A DNA stretch of 40,473 nt from a virus: positions 1-40,473 of the IMG/VR virus record IMGVR_UViG_3300023223_000360; one strand, given 5' to 3'. Shown piece after piece: positions 32,629 to 39,297 of the stretch. The translations under genes were made by a program, and so were the position numbers. The notes under the pieces are model-generated. The model saw only the letters and a program-made list of their open reading frames with translations. It searched no databases and was not told where the DNA came from. Each line of letters begins with the position of its first letter. Positions within the stretch are counted from its first letter, which is position 1.

Positions 32629-32691
32629 TTATTTATTATTTAAAAGTCTTAGTCTTGTACATTCGATACAGGTGCAATTCTCAATCATCAT
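32629..32691 (-). CDS. putative 20-residue Cys-rich micropeptide
   Basis: ATG at 32691 overlaps the preceding stop (ATGA) and the ORF ends before the leader of the next gene. The chain holds CTCIEC, a possible metal site, and an Arg/Leu-rich end. It is very short and may be chance, but the overlap is like the neighbours. Confidence 0.3.
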   Translation of the reverse strand: MMIENCTCIECTRLRLLNNK

Positions 32692-33026
32692 ACACAATCC
32701 CATAAGTTTTCTTCTAGTATTTTAGAAGCTTCATTGTTTGGTTCTTTCTGATTAGATAAAAGGTCAGCAAAAAACGTAATCTCTTTACATGTATCAGACC
32801 ATAAAGCGCCTTTTAAATCAACATCGGCAATAAACATCCAGTCGCCTGTAATTTGCGACCAGTCGTCGCCGTCAAGTCTTGCTACATTCTCATAAGCATA
32901 AACGCTCCCGTCTGAATCGGTCGCCAAATAATTCATATTTTCGGGAACATCTAAAATCAAATCAAAATACTTGGCTTTCTTTGTTTTGAAGAAATCGGCA
33001 ATTTCTTGAGGCTCTAATAAAATCAT
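32688..33026 (-). CDS. hypothetical protein
   Basis: 112 residues, acidic, with aromatic strand segments (KAKYFDLILDVPENMNYLA, DDWSQITGDWMFIADVD). No family recognised. Start overlaps the TerS-like stop by one base. Its place directly behind the TerS-like gene suggests co-expression with it. Confidence 0.6.
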   Translation of the reverse strand: MILLEPQEIADFFKTKKAKYFDLILDVPENMNYLATDSDGSVYAYENVARLDGDDWSQITGDWMFIADVDLKGALWSDTCKEITFFADLLSNQKEPNNEASKILEENLWDCV

Positions 33027-33424
33027 TATTCTTTCACCTTTGCAATATCAGACAATTTAATAAACTCGTTTAATTGGTCGTCGGTTAATTGGGATAAATC
33101 GATCTGCTTATCAATCTTTACATCAAGCTCGGTCTTTTCTATATAGCCTCTTGACCTGCCACGCGTCTTCAAAAAGAATATCTGAGCCGAAACATTACCG
33201 CTATCGATACTTTTAAAAAACTTTGATTCAGCGAAGTCTATAACGTTTTCGGCGATGTCATCAACCGATTTCTTGAATATTGGATCAACCTCCATCCACT
33301 TGTAAAACTGTGCCCTCGAAAGATTCGTTTTACTGCATGCCGTCGTAACAATTCCGAGCGATCTTTCAAGCGCTTTTAGGAATATCTTTTTATTAATGTC
33401 CGTTTTGTTTTCTTTCTTTGCCAT
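33026..33424 (-). CDS. terminase small-subunit-like HTH protein
   Basis: 132 residues. Residues about 15-100 read KALERSLGIVTTACSKTNLSRAQFYKWMEVDP and DFAESKFFKSIDSGNVSAQIFFLKTRGRSRGY in pieces, matching the HTH-type TerS/phBC6A51 family, with a Lys/Glu-rich end. TerS recognises the packaging site and loads TerL. It is not beside terL (25994-27388), which is unusual. It could also be another HTH DNA-binding protein of the same fold. Confidence 0.72.
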   Translation of the reverse strand: MAKKENKTDINKKIFLKALERSLGIVTTACSKTNLSRAQFYKWMEVDPIFKKSVDDIAENVIDFAESKFFKSIDSGNVSAQIFFLKTRGRSRGYIEKTELDVKIDKQIDLSQLTDDQLNEFIKLSDIAKVKE

Positions 33425-33426
33425 GA

Positions 33427-33639
33427 TTATTTTACACCTTTTCTATTAAAATAACGTCTAATTAAATAACTTCTAGCTAATGAGATTATAGTAAAATATA
33501 ACCCTATTTTTAAATTTTGCCCAAAAGTAACATAAACTCCGACGATTGGAAAAACGATTAACTGAGAAATTAAAGCAACCAAATAGCCGATAACTGTATT
33601 AACAATTGACTCGGTTAAAGATTGCCTCTTGGTTTGCAT
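33427..33639 (-). CDS. DUF7220-type small membrane protein
   Basis: 70 residues. The pattern KRQSLTESIVNTVIGYLVALISQLIVFPIVG...LKIGLYFTIISLARSYLIRRYFN is characteristic of the DUF7220 family of two-helix membrane proteins found widely in phages, usually next to replication or nucleic-acid enzyme genes. Function is not known. It abuts the methyltransferase stop. Confidence 0.75.
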   Translation of the reverse strand: MQTKRQSLTESIVNTVIGYLVALISQLIVFPIVGVYVTFGQNLKIGLYFTIISLARSYLIRRYFNRKGVK

Positions 33640-34841
33640 TACTCGGCGACTCCAGTTTCGAAGACCGTTTCGGGGTCGATGCCTTTAAACTTGCAATAAC
33701 GCCTAACGATGACGTCGCAATATTTTGGATCAAGTTCCATCATACGGCATTGCCTAGAAGTTTCCTCGCAGGCTATAAGGGTTGAACCCGAACCGCCAAA
33801 GAGATCGAGAACTAATTCACCTTTTTTAGCGGAATTTTTAATAGCCCTTGCGCATAGCTCAATGGGTTTCATAGTAGGATGCAAGTCATTCTTCTTGGTC
33901 TTACTTATATCCCAAAAATCCCACTCAGCCTTACCACCATGAAAATTATGATCATTAATCCATCCGTAAATAATTGGCTCATAATTACTCTTATAATCTG
34001 AGTTACTTAATGTCCCTCCTTTTTTGAACCAAATTATCTGCGCTCTATATTTTAAGTCGTTTTCATCTAATGCCCTAAATACATAATCAACCCCGAGGCG
34101 ATAAAAACATATATAATAAGCGCCAGTGCAAAACTCTTTTATATTTTTCACAATACTAGAAATAAAAACGTCCCCATCCGCCCTCGACATCTTATCGTTT
34201 TTTATAGCGCCATGAATAGCCCCGAAAGACTTCGAACCATCAGCATTCACCGCACCAGTAAAATTCATTAAATAAGGTGGATCAGTAAACGTCATCTCAG
34301 CTTTTTTACCATCCATTAATAACCCGACATCTTTCTCGCTTGTTGAGTCACCACACATTAAACGATGATTACCTAATTGATAAATACGTCCCAATTCGGT
34401 TACAGGGTTTTCCGGCGGTTCTTCGTCAAAATCATCTTCTTCAACTTCGGGGTCTTCTTCATCTTCAAAAAAATCTAATTCCCCTTCTTCAAATCCCCAC
34501 GCTAATAAATCGGCGGTATCAAATTCATTACCTAAAACGTCATAATCCCATGAACCGCTATTTTTATTAAGACGTACATTAAGCTCTTTTTCACGCTCTA
34601 AAGTCAAATCTAACTCAACAGTAGGAACAAGCTCCATTCCCATCTCTAAAGCGACTCTTGTACGTTGGTGACCGCCGATTATTATATCTTTACGGTCTTT
34701 GTTAATATTAACGATAATAGGATCAACAAAACCGAATCGTTTTAAACTTGCGCTTATCTGTTGATGTTCTTCGATGCTTAACTGCCGAGGATTGTAACTG
34801 GCGGGAATTAAGTCTTTTGGATTTCTTTCAATTATTTTCAT
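33639..34841 (-). CDS. ParB-like domain fused to DNA methyltransferase
   Basis: 400 residues. Residues about 1-100 form a ParB/Srx-like domain with IIGGHQRTRVALEMG. An acidic linker (EDEEDPEVEEDDFDEEPP) follows. The C-terminal part has DPPY (187-190, motif IV) before FGGSG (348-352, motif I), the beta-class order, and HPTMKPIEL in between. DNA adenine or cytosine-N4 methylation could protect phage DNA. Fusions of ParB and methyltransferase domains occur in phages and plasmids. Confidence 0.9.
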   Translation of the reverse strand: MKIIERNPKDLIPASYNPRQLSIEEHQQISASLKRFGFVDPIIVNINKDRKDIIIGGHQRTRVALEMGMELVPTVELDLTLEREKELNVRLNKNSGSWDYDVLGNEFDTADLLAWGFEEGELDFFEDEEDPEVEEDDFDEEPPENPVTELGRIYQLGNHRLMCGDSTSEKDVGLLMDGKKAEMTFTDPPYLMNFTGAVNADGSKSFGAIHGAIKNDKMSRADGDVFISSIVKNIKEFCTGAYYICFYRLGVDYVFRALDENDLKYRAQIIWFKKGGTLSNSDYKSNYEPIIYGWINDHNFHGGKAEWDFWDISKTKKNDLHPTMKPIELCARAIKNSAKKGELVLDLFGGSGSTLIACEETSRQCRMMELDPKYCDVIVRRYCKFKGIDPETVFETGVAE

Positions 34842-35064
34842 TTTCGTCCTTTGGTTTTAAAGTTATCGTATTTTTAATATTAGCGATTTGAACAACCTTT
34901 CTTGCAAACGATGGAAGCTTCGAGGATTTGCTTTTAATCAACAGCATTTCTTCTTTGATAAATGCGTCCTCTGCGTCGGTAAGTGGAAGTTTACTAACTA
35001 TACTAAATTTTATCTCTCTAATCATTACTTCGGGCCTTTCGTCTTCTCGGTATCTATGCAACAT
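34828..35064 (-). CDS. hypothetical protein
   Basis: 78 residues, overlapping the methyltransferase start by 14 bases. Helical with KLPLTDAEDAFIKEEMLLIK and a basic end. Start at 35064 has AAAGG upstream within the previous gene. No family recognised. Confidence 0.6.
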   Translation of the reverse strand: MLHRYREDERPEVMIREIKFSIVSKLPLTDAEDAFIKEEMLLIKSKSSKLPSFARKVVQIANIKNTITLKPKDENENN

Positions 35065-35280
35065 TTAATTATTACCTTTAATTACAATAACAGCACTTAT
35101 CTTATCGTAGTATACCCCGTCGACAAACTTATGAACTTCTACGGGATATTCGCCATCTTCCATAAAACTTGTAGTAACTAATTTAGCTTTGCCGACTATT
35201 GCAAAACCTTCTGTTATACACTTATAAGTGCATCGTTCGAGTTTTTCATTTAGTCGCTTGGTTAGGTCGTTTTTATTCAT
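35065..35280 (-). CDS. hypothetical protein
   Basis: 71 residues, basic at the N-terminus (NKNDLTKRLNEKLERC) with later beta strands. Overlaps the upstream gene by 4 bases and touches the next start. No family recognised. Its place behind a chain of tiny genes makes it part of the same operon. Confidence 0.6.
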   Translation of the reverse strand: MNKNDLTKRLNEKLERCTYKCITEGFAIVGKAKLVTTSFMEDGEYPVEVHKFVDGVYYDKISAVIVIKGNN

Positions 35281-35423
35281 CTAATGCCACCTTTAATTTT
35301 AAATCGCTCAAAACATTCCTCATAAGTACCAACCGCAAGAGTCTCTTTGCCCTTGACTAATTTGAATTCGAAGTGATCTTTCTTTTTTATGGTATGCGTT
35401 TCATCTAGTCTAACTGGATTCAT
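35277..35423 (-). CDS. small hypothetical protein
   Basis: 48 residues, Lys-rich and beta-like (KKKDHFEFKLVKGKETLAVG), with GAGAGTAAATAA before its ATG at 35423, which lies one base after the micropeptide stop. Its TGA overlaps the next ATG. Missed by length filters. Confidence 0.6.
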   Translation of the reverse strand: MNPVRLDETHTIKKKDHFEFKLVKGKETLAVGTYEECFERFKIKGGIR

Positions 35424-35501
35424 TTATTTACTCTCTACATTAAGTATATTCATTACATATATCATAAAAATAATTGCCACAAAAACTAGTACGTACTCCA
35501 T
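35424..35501 (-). CDS. putative single-span membrane micropeptide
   Basis: 25 residues, almost entirely one hydrophobic helix (MEYVLVFVAIIFMIYVMNI). ATG overlaps the preceding stop as TAATG and its own stop abuts the next ATG (TAAATG), as in the neighbours, so translation is likely although the ORF is tiny. Confidence 0.45.
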   Translation of the reverse strand: MEYVLVFVAIIFMIYVMNILNVESK

Positions 35502-35704
35502 TAACTAGCACCAGTCCCTTTATTTATATTATCTTCATGCTCAGTCCATTTAAAAGCAAGAACACCATCGTCATCAGATAAATTATCAACTCGCTTTTGT
35601 TGATAAGGTGGCAGACGATCATAAGAATCTGCAATTATTGAACATAATTCTTTTACGATATCTAAGTTCTTTATATCGATTTCTATTCTTGGCATCTTAG
35701 CCAT
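35501..35704 (-). CDS. small hypothetical protein
   Basis: 67 residues, acidic in the second half. Start at 35704 has AAGGAG upstream. PRIEIDIKNLDIVKELCSIIADS suggests a short strand then helix. No family recognised. It is the first gene downstream of the tRNA-like gene and its terminator. Confidence 0.6.
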   Translation of the reverse strand: MAKMPRIEIDIKNLDIVKELCSIIADSYDRLPPYQQKRVDNLSDDDGVLAFKWTEHEDNINKGTGAS

Positions 35705-35724
35705 ATTTAATCTCCTTGTTATAT

Positions 35725-35755
35725 TAAAACGATTTGCGTGACATCACGAAAATCG
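35725..35755 (-). terminator. terminator after tRNA-like gene
   Basis: Minus strand: CGATTT.CGTGA and TCACG.AAATCG pair (11 bp, one mismatch) and four Ts follow. It lies just downstream of the tRNA-like gene and would end the transcript from promoter P7. Confidence 0.7.
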
Positions 35756-35766
35756 AACTGGTTAAA

Positions 35767-35861
35767 TAAGCGTGGCAGGATTCGAACCTGCACCTTTTTT
35801 TGAACACTTGGGCCAAAATCTCCACTATGTAGAACGCTCTATCCAATTGAGCTACACGCTT
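35767..35861 (-). tRNA. tRNA-like gene with aberrant anticodon/variable region
   Basis: Perfect 7 bp acceptor stem (AAGCGTG/CACGCTT), a canonical D arm (GCTC AATTGGATA GAGC) and a canonical T arm (GCAGG TTCGAAT CCTGC); discriminator A, CCA not encoded. The part between D and T arms is 43 bases after position 26, about 20 more than a class I tRNA. No 7-base loop with T33 and a 5 bp stem is evident, so no anticodon can be assigned. It may be an inserted, decayed or unusual tRNA, or a regulatory mimic. It lies between SSB and the small-gene block. Confidence 0.7.
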
Positions 35862-35866
35862 TTAAG

Positions 35867-35884
35867 TGCTAGTCTTTCCTAGCA
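35867..35884. other. small hairpin upstream of tRNA-like gene
   Basis: TGCTAG and CTAGCA pair around a 6-base loop. It lies between the SSB stop (35908) and the tRNA-like 5' end and might mark a processing site. No T-run follows. Confidence 0.35.
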
Positions 35885-35907
35885 GTCATTTATTTGGAGG
35901 CAACAAA

Positions 35908-36393
35908 TTAAAATGGAATATCTTGATCATCTATGCCAGTACTTTGCATTGCCGGCGGTGCTTGAAACGCTGTTGCCGGTGGCTTCGGTGCTTGAAATGC
36001 AGGCTTTTGCGGTTGTTGAGGCTGAAAAGATTGGCTTGGCTGTTGGCTTGGTGCTTGCTGATTAGCGCCTTTACTATCTTGAAACTCCCAATTGTTACCA
36101 ATGACCGAAAGCTTTGTCCGCTTTTTTCCTGTGTTTTTGTCGTCCCAAGAATCCATACTCAACTTACCTTCGATCAAAATTTTGGAGCCTTTGGTAAAAT
36201 GCTTTGCCAGTGACTCGCCACCTTTACCGAAAAACGTCACATCGATAAAAGACGTTTTCTCTTTATCTTCGCCCGATTGCGTTTTCCATCTTTCGTTAAT
36301 AGCGACATTGATTTCACAAATTACGCTCCCGCTTTGAGTGTGTCTTAGCTCGGGGTCATGACATAAATTACCGTTAAAAATTACCTTATTCAT
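35908..36393 (-). CDS. ssb: single-stranded DNA-binding protein
   Basis: 161 residues. The OB-fold shows the SSB pattern: MNKVIFNGNLCHDPELRHTQSGSVICEINVAINE in pieces, FIDVTFFGKGGESLAKHFTKGSKILIEGKL and WDDKNTGKKRTKLSVIGN. A Pro/Gln-rich linker precedes the acidic tip DDQDIPF that recruits replication partners. Start follows GGAGATAACGAAA. Downstream of the HTH gene and upstream of the tRNA-like gene. Confidence 0.93.
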   Translation of the reverse strand: MNKVIFNGNLCHDPELRHTQSGSVICEINVAINERWKTQSGEDKEKTSFIDVTFFGKGGESLAKHFTKGSKILIEGKLSMDSWDDKNTGKKRTKLSVIGNNWEFQDSKGANQQAPSQQPSQSFQPQQPQKPAFQAPKPPATAFQAPPAMQSTGIDDQDIPF

Positions 36394-36411
36394 TTTCGTT
36401 ATCTCCTTTTT

Positions 36412-36594
36412 TTATACGCTAACAATATTAAATTTATCTTCAAGCTTTTCACCTGTAACCGTAAAACCCTCTTTAGGCATGTAATATTTTTTTGAATCGG
36501 GGTCTTGAAAATAAGTGTACTCGTCGCCAACTTTCCAACCATTTTTTGCGGACGCTTTATCCACTACAAATTTTACTGCTACTAATTTATTCAT
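36412..36594 (-). CDS. small hypothetical protein upstream of SSB
   Basis: 60 residues from the ATG at 36594, chosen because it follows GGAGATAACGAAA exactly as ssb does. Beta-rich with YTYFQDPDSKKYYMPKEG. No family recognised. A longer reading would overlap the upstream membrane protein. Confidence 0.6.
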   Translation of the reverse strand: MNKLVAVKFVVDKASAKNGWKVGDEYTYFQDPDSKKYYMPKEGFTVTGEKLEDKFNIVSV

Positions 36595-36766
36595 TTTCGT
36601 TATCTCCATTTTTATTATTATTAATATTCTTACTTTCCAAATAATCAAGCACGATTTTTAGACCTAACCAAGCGACTGTTACAAAAAAGCACCATGATAT
36701 AGTCAAGCAAATCCACCCGACAAAAGTCATAAAACTATGCGCATCCATATAGTCGTAAATATTCAT
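36587..36766 (-). CDS. small membrane protein
   Basis: 59 residues with one hydrophobic segment (about 14-40, GWICLTISWCFFVTVAWLGL) and an Asn/Lys-rich end. It overlaps the next start by 8 bases. No family recognised. Position among replication genes does not explain it. Confidence 0.55.
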   Translation of the reverse strand: MNIYDYMDAHSFMTFVGWICLTISWCFFVTVAWLGLKIVLDYLESKNINNNKNGDNENE

Positions 36767-36769
36767 TTA

Positions 36770-37543
36770 TTATTCACCAACCTTAAAAAGTACACCAATT
36801 GCATGTCCGAAAACAGGATGCCAACAATGCGAATAGGCTTTAAACTGGCCTAAATCTTGATTGTAGATTACGAATCCTGCAAAGTCTTCATGGCTTGCCC
36901 AAGCAGATAAAAGAAAGGTTTCATCAAGATAACTAACTGAGTTCATGTCATCGAATTTTGTCCACTTATCTGACAGCTTGACCTCAACAACCTTAAATTT
37001 CCCCTTATCTTCAAGCTCTTCATAAGGATTAACGGGCTCGGCAGGCTTTTGGAGTTTGCGGATATTAGGCCATCCAATAGTCCCGTCCTTAGGAATATAA
37101 GAGTCTTTACGAAATGGGTCAATTCCTATAAGTTGCCATGTGAACCAATCACTATCTTTATTATTAAACTCACACTCTTCACCTTCTTCAAAATCCAAAA
37201 TAGCCTCTCTAACATCCTCTTTTGAAGAGCCATACACTTTTGGCTTTTTCTCAGCTATAAAGCCAGTCTTGACTTTCTTGGCGACAAAGTCAACGTATTT
37301 AACGACATACATTTTTGCCCATTCTTGGGTGATGTCTCTAAGCTTAATATACTTTTCAAAAACCCCTGTAGTCATTAAATCCAAATACTCATCTATTATA
37401 TAAAAATCCGTATCAAGATCAATCTGAGTCTCTGTGTTACCGCAATACCAACTACAACCCTTACTAAAAGCGTACTCTTGAAACGCTATTTTTTCCGCAT
37501 TCGACTTGCCTCTCATATCAATCTTTGTATTTTTTAAATCCAT
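36770..37543 (-). CDS. hypothetical protein
   Basis: 257 residues, start overlapping the HTH gene stop; GGAG precedes the ATG. Acidic, aromatic, with many Trp/Tyr residues and DFEEGEECEF, EGEECEF... elements, and beta-rich segments at the end (FAGFVIYNQDLGQFKAYSHC). No signal or membrane span and no recognised family. Its size and place before ssb hint at a nucleic-acid-related role, unproven. Confidence 0.65.
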   Translation of the reverse strand: MDLKNTKIDMRGKSNAEKIAFQEYAFSKGCSWYCGNTETQIDLDTDFYIIDEYLDLMTTGVFEKYIKLRDITQEWAKMYVVKYVDFVAKKVKTGFIAEKKPKVYGSSKEDVREAILDFEEGEECEFNNKDSDWFTWQLIGIDPFRKDSYIPKDGTIGWPNIRKLQKPAEPVNPYEELEDKGKFKVVEVKLSDKWTKFDDMNSVSYLDETFLLSAWASHEDFAGFVIYNQDLGQFKAYSHCWHPVFGHAIGVLFKVGE

Positions 37544-37767
37544 TTTGAAAACTCCGGCTGAGCTTTTACCCTTGCAAAAATCACTTTATCGGCTTTGATA
37601 AAATCTTTGACATCTTGCATCGATATAAATTTAACTAAAAACGGCGCTTCGCCTTTCTGCTCCCATCGCCACAAACACGAGCGATCACAACCCAAAAGCT
37701 TGACTAATTCGCCAATCTCTAACGGCTTGGTAATATCTTGTAAATGATGTAGTCTATTTTTTTTCAT
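37534..37767 (-). CDS. HTH/excisionase-like DNA-binding protein
   Basis: 77 residues from the ATG at 37767 after AAAGGAAATAGC. LEIGELVKLLGCDRSCLWRWEQKGEAP is a MerR/AlpA-like helix-turn-helix with the WEQKG wing; KFISMQDVKDFIKADK follows, as in excisionase-type proteins. Such proteins regulate promoters or recombination. With no integrase present, a transcriptional role is favoured. Confidence 0.7.
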   Translation of the reverse strand: MKKNRLHHLQDITKPLEIGELVKLLGCDRSCLWRWEQKGEAPFLVKFISMQDVKDFIKADKVIFARVKAQPEFSKWI

Positions 37768-37768
37768 G

Positions 37769-37966
37769 CTATTTCCTTTCATCTAAATTATACATTAAAT
37801 CGTCAAAAGAATTACTACAGGACGCATCAAAATCATTTTTAAAAAAAACTTTTGCACCTTTCTCGATCTCTAAGACCTCTGAAACATAACAACGCCTAAA
37901 GGCTCTCCTATAAGGCCCGTCACCTTGACTGTCACTGATGACATCTAATACAATAAACTCTTTCAT
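37769..37966 (-). CDS. small hypothetical protein
   Basis: 65 residues, first gene behind promoter P7 with an AAAGGAAATAGC leader. Mixed alpha/beta with YRRAFRRCYVSEVLEIE and an acidic end. No family recognised; the stop lies 1-2 bases from the next start. Confidence 0.6.
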   Translation of the reverse strand: MKEFIVLDVISDSQGDGPYRRAFRRCYVSEVLEIEKGAKVFFKNDFDASCSNSFDDLMYNLDERK

Positions 37967-38027
37967 GCTATTTCCTTTTTTTATACGTTAAGCTACTTCA
38001 ATATAATTGCTATTAGCAATATTGCAA
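37967..38027 (-). promoter_or_regulatory. phage promoter P7 with leader
   Basis: Minus strand: TTGCAA (38022-38027), 16 bp spacer, TATATT (38000-38005), GCTTAAC box (37987-37993) and AAAAAAAGGAAATAGC before the gene at 37966. It drives the small genes, HTH protein and probably ssb. Confidence 0.8.
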
Positions 38028-38038
38028 CATGCAAAAAC

Positions 38039-38233
38039 TTAGTTTTCTATAATTAATAATGATTTTATACCCTTAAAAACACTTTGATCACTGCTCGGGA
38101 ATACCCAATTACATGGAGCAATCCATTTATCGCCGTTCTCGCATACCCCGATAGAAGCAACAGAACTCCCTCCGCTTTTCCATTTAACCACATAAAGGCC
38201 CACTTTTAATTTTTTTACCCGTTCCTTATTCAC
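38039..38233 (-). CDS. small hypothetical protein
   Basis: 64 residues, basic start and Trp/Gly/Ser-rich core (VVKWKSGGSSVASIGVCENGDKW in pieces), SH3-like in size. Start is one base from the upstream stop. No family recognised. It precedes promoter P7. Confidence 0.55.
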   Translation of the reverse strand: MNKERVKKLKVGLYVVKWKSGGSSVASIGVCENGDKWIAPCNWVFPSSDQSVFKGIKSLLIIEN

Positions 38234-38234
38234 C

Positions 38235-38468
38235 TTACTTTCCTCGCTCGCTTATTAGCTTCTTATAAAAAGGCATATTCTTGTTTATCTTCAGCCTTAT
38301 CTTTAAATCCCTGTACTGCTCTTCGTCTAGCCCGTCAATCAGCTCCAGTATAAAATTGACCTTGAGCTTTTCTGCTTGCTTGTCTACTTTTTGATAATGC
38401 AGTATTAAATTCAACAAATCTTTTCTTGTCAAATCCTTTAAGTCTTCTGTTAATTGCTCGATGTTCAT
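38235..38468 (-). CDS. small helical hypothetical protein
   Basis: 77 residues, predominantly charged helices (EQLTEDLKDLTRKDLLNLILHYQK). Overlaps the DnaC-like gene by one base and probably serves the same replication unit. No family recognised; a short partner of the loader is a guess. Confidence 0.6.
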   Translation of the reverse strand: MNIEQLTEDLKDLTRKDLLNLILHYQKVDKQAEKLKVNFILELIDGLDEEQYRDLKIRLKINKNMPFYKKLISERGK

Positions 38469-39235
38469 TATTTAGCCCTTCTGTCGTTATGAATTAATAC
38501 ACAATTGTCGCCTGCGCTCAATCTTGATGCCAGTCGTCCGCTGTAACGTGCCGAAATATCGCTTATCGGGACGTTTGCGGTCATTATCGTCTTTAGACAG
38601 TTATTGTATCGATAACATAACAAGTCTTCAATTATACGCCTTGAATCGTCGCTCTCTCGTTCTGCGCCTAAATCATCAATAAACAAAATATTAACATCTC
38701 GGTATTTTTTAATCGCTTTTTCTGAATCGCCACCGTCTTTTTTATACTCGGCTTGATACAAAGAAACTAATTGCCCCGACTCAACACATTTGACATTAGG
38801 CTCAATAAATCTAGTGAGCTTAACAAAAACAGCTTTTTCAATTGCCCGTTTCAAAGTCCAGTAAATTAAATGCGTCTTTCCCGAACCGTATTCACCGCAT
38901 AAATAAAAACACCATGAATCACCATTTATTAAAAAATTCATAAATTGCTTTAAAGCTTGATTTGTTTTTGGGTTTAAATCGTCATCATGAAGTTTAATAA
39001 ACCTCGGAATATCTAAAGCGCCTAAATCAGTACTTATTGAATTACGATTATCTAAAGTTTGCTTTGCGTTTTCCTGCTCCGATTTAATCACCATAAAACA
39101 ATCTTCGCAAATTAAGTCGGGCAAAGGTCTTTCAAGATTAACCGCTGAACTTTCGCACTGGCCGATCTGCTCGTCGGTATAAGCCCGCTTCTTGCATCGG
39201 GTACAATTATATTTATCTATCGTTTCTTGTTTCAT
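38468..39235 (-). CDS. DnaC-like helicase loader (AAA+ ATPase)
   Basis: 255 residues. The N-terminus has a Cys pattern (CTRC at 11-14, then CEDC at 43-46) like a zinc-binding partner-recognition domain. The AAA+ core has GEYGSGKTH (Walker A, about 114-122), VNILFIDDLG (Walker B), and TANVPISDISARYSGRLASRL (sensor I and following part). It loads the replicative DnaB-type helicase; the phage lacks one, so it must use the host helicase. It follows the initiator gene. Confidence 0.88.
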   Translation of the reverse strand: MKQETIDKYNCTRCKKRAYTDEQIGQCESSAVNLERPLPDLICEDCFMVIKSEQENAKQTLDNRNSISTDLGALDIPRFIKLHDDDLNPKTNQALKQFMNFLINGDSWCFYLCGEYGSGKTHLIYWTLKRAIEKAVFVKLTRFIEPNVKCVESGQLVSLYQAEYKKDGGDSEKAIKKYRDVNILFIDDLGAERESDDSRRIIEDLLCYRYNNCLKTIMTANVPISDISARYSGRLASRLSAGDNCVLIHNDRRAK

Positions 39236-39293
39236 GTTATTTCCTTTTTGCTGTTAAGTTAATTTAATATAAACCATCTAATGCAATTTGCAA
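39236..39293 (-). promoter_or_regulatory. phage promoter P8 with leader
   Basis: Minus strand: TTGCAA (39288-39293), 16 bp spacer, TATATT (39266-39271), TTAACTTAAC box (39253-39262) and AAAAAGGAAATAAC before dnaC-like at 39235. It separates the initiator gene from the loader, allowing independent control. Confidence 0.83.
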
Positions 39294-39297
39294 CATA

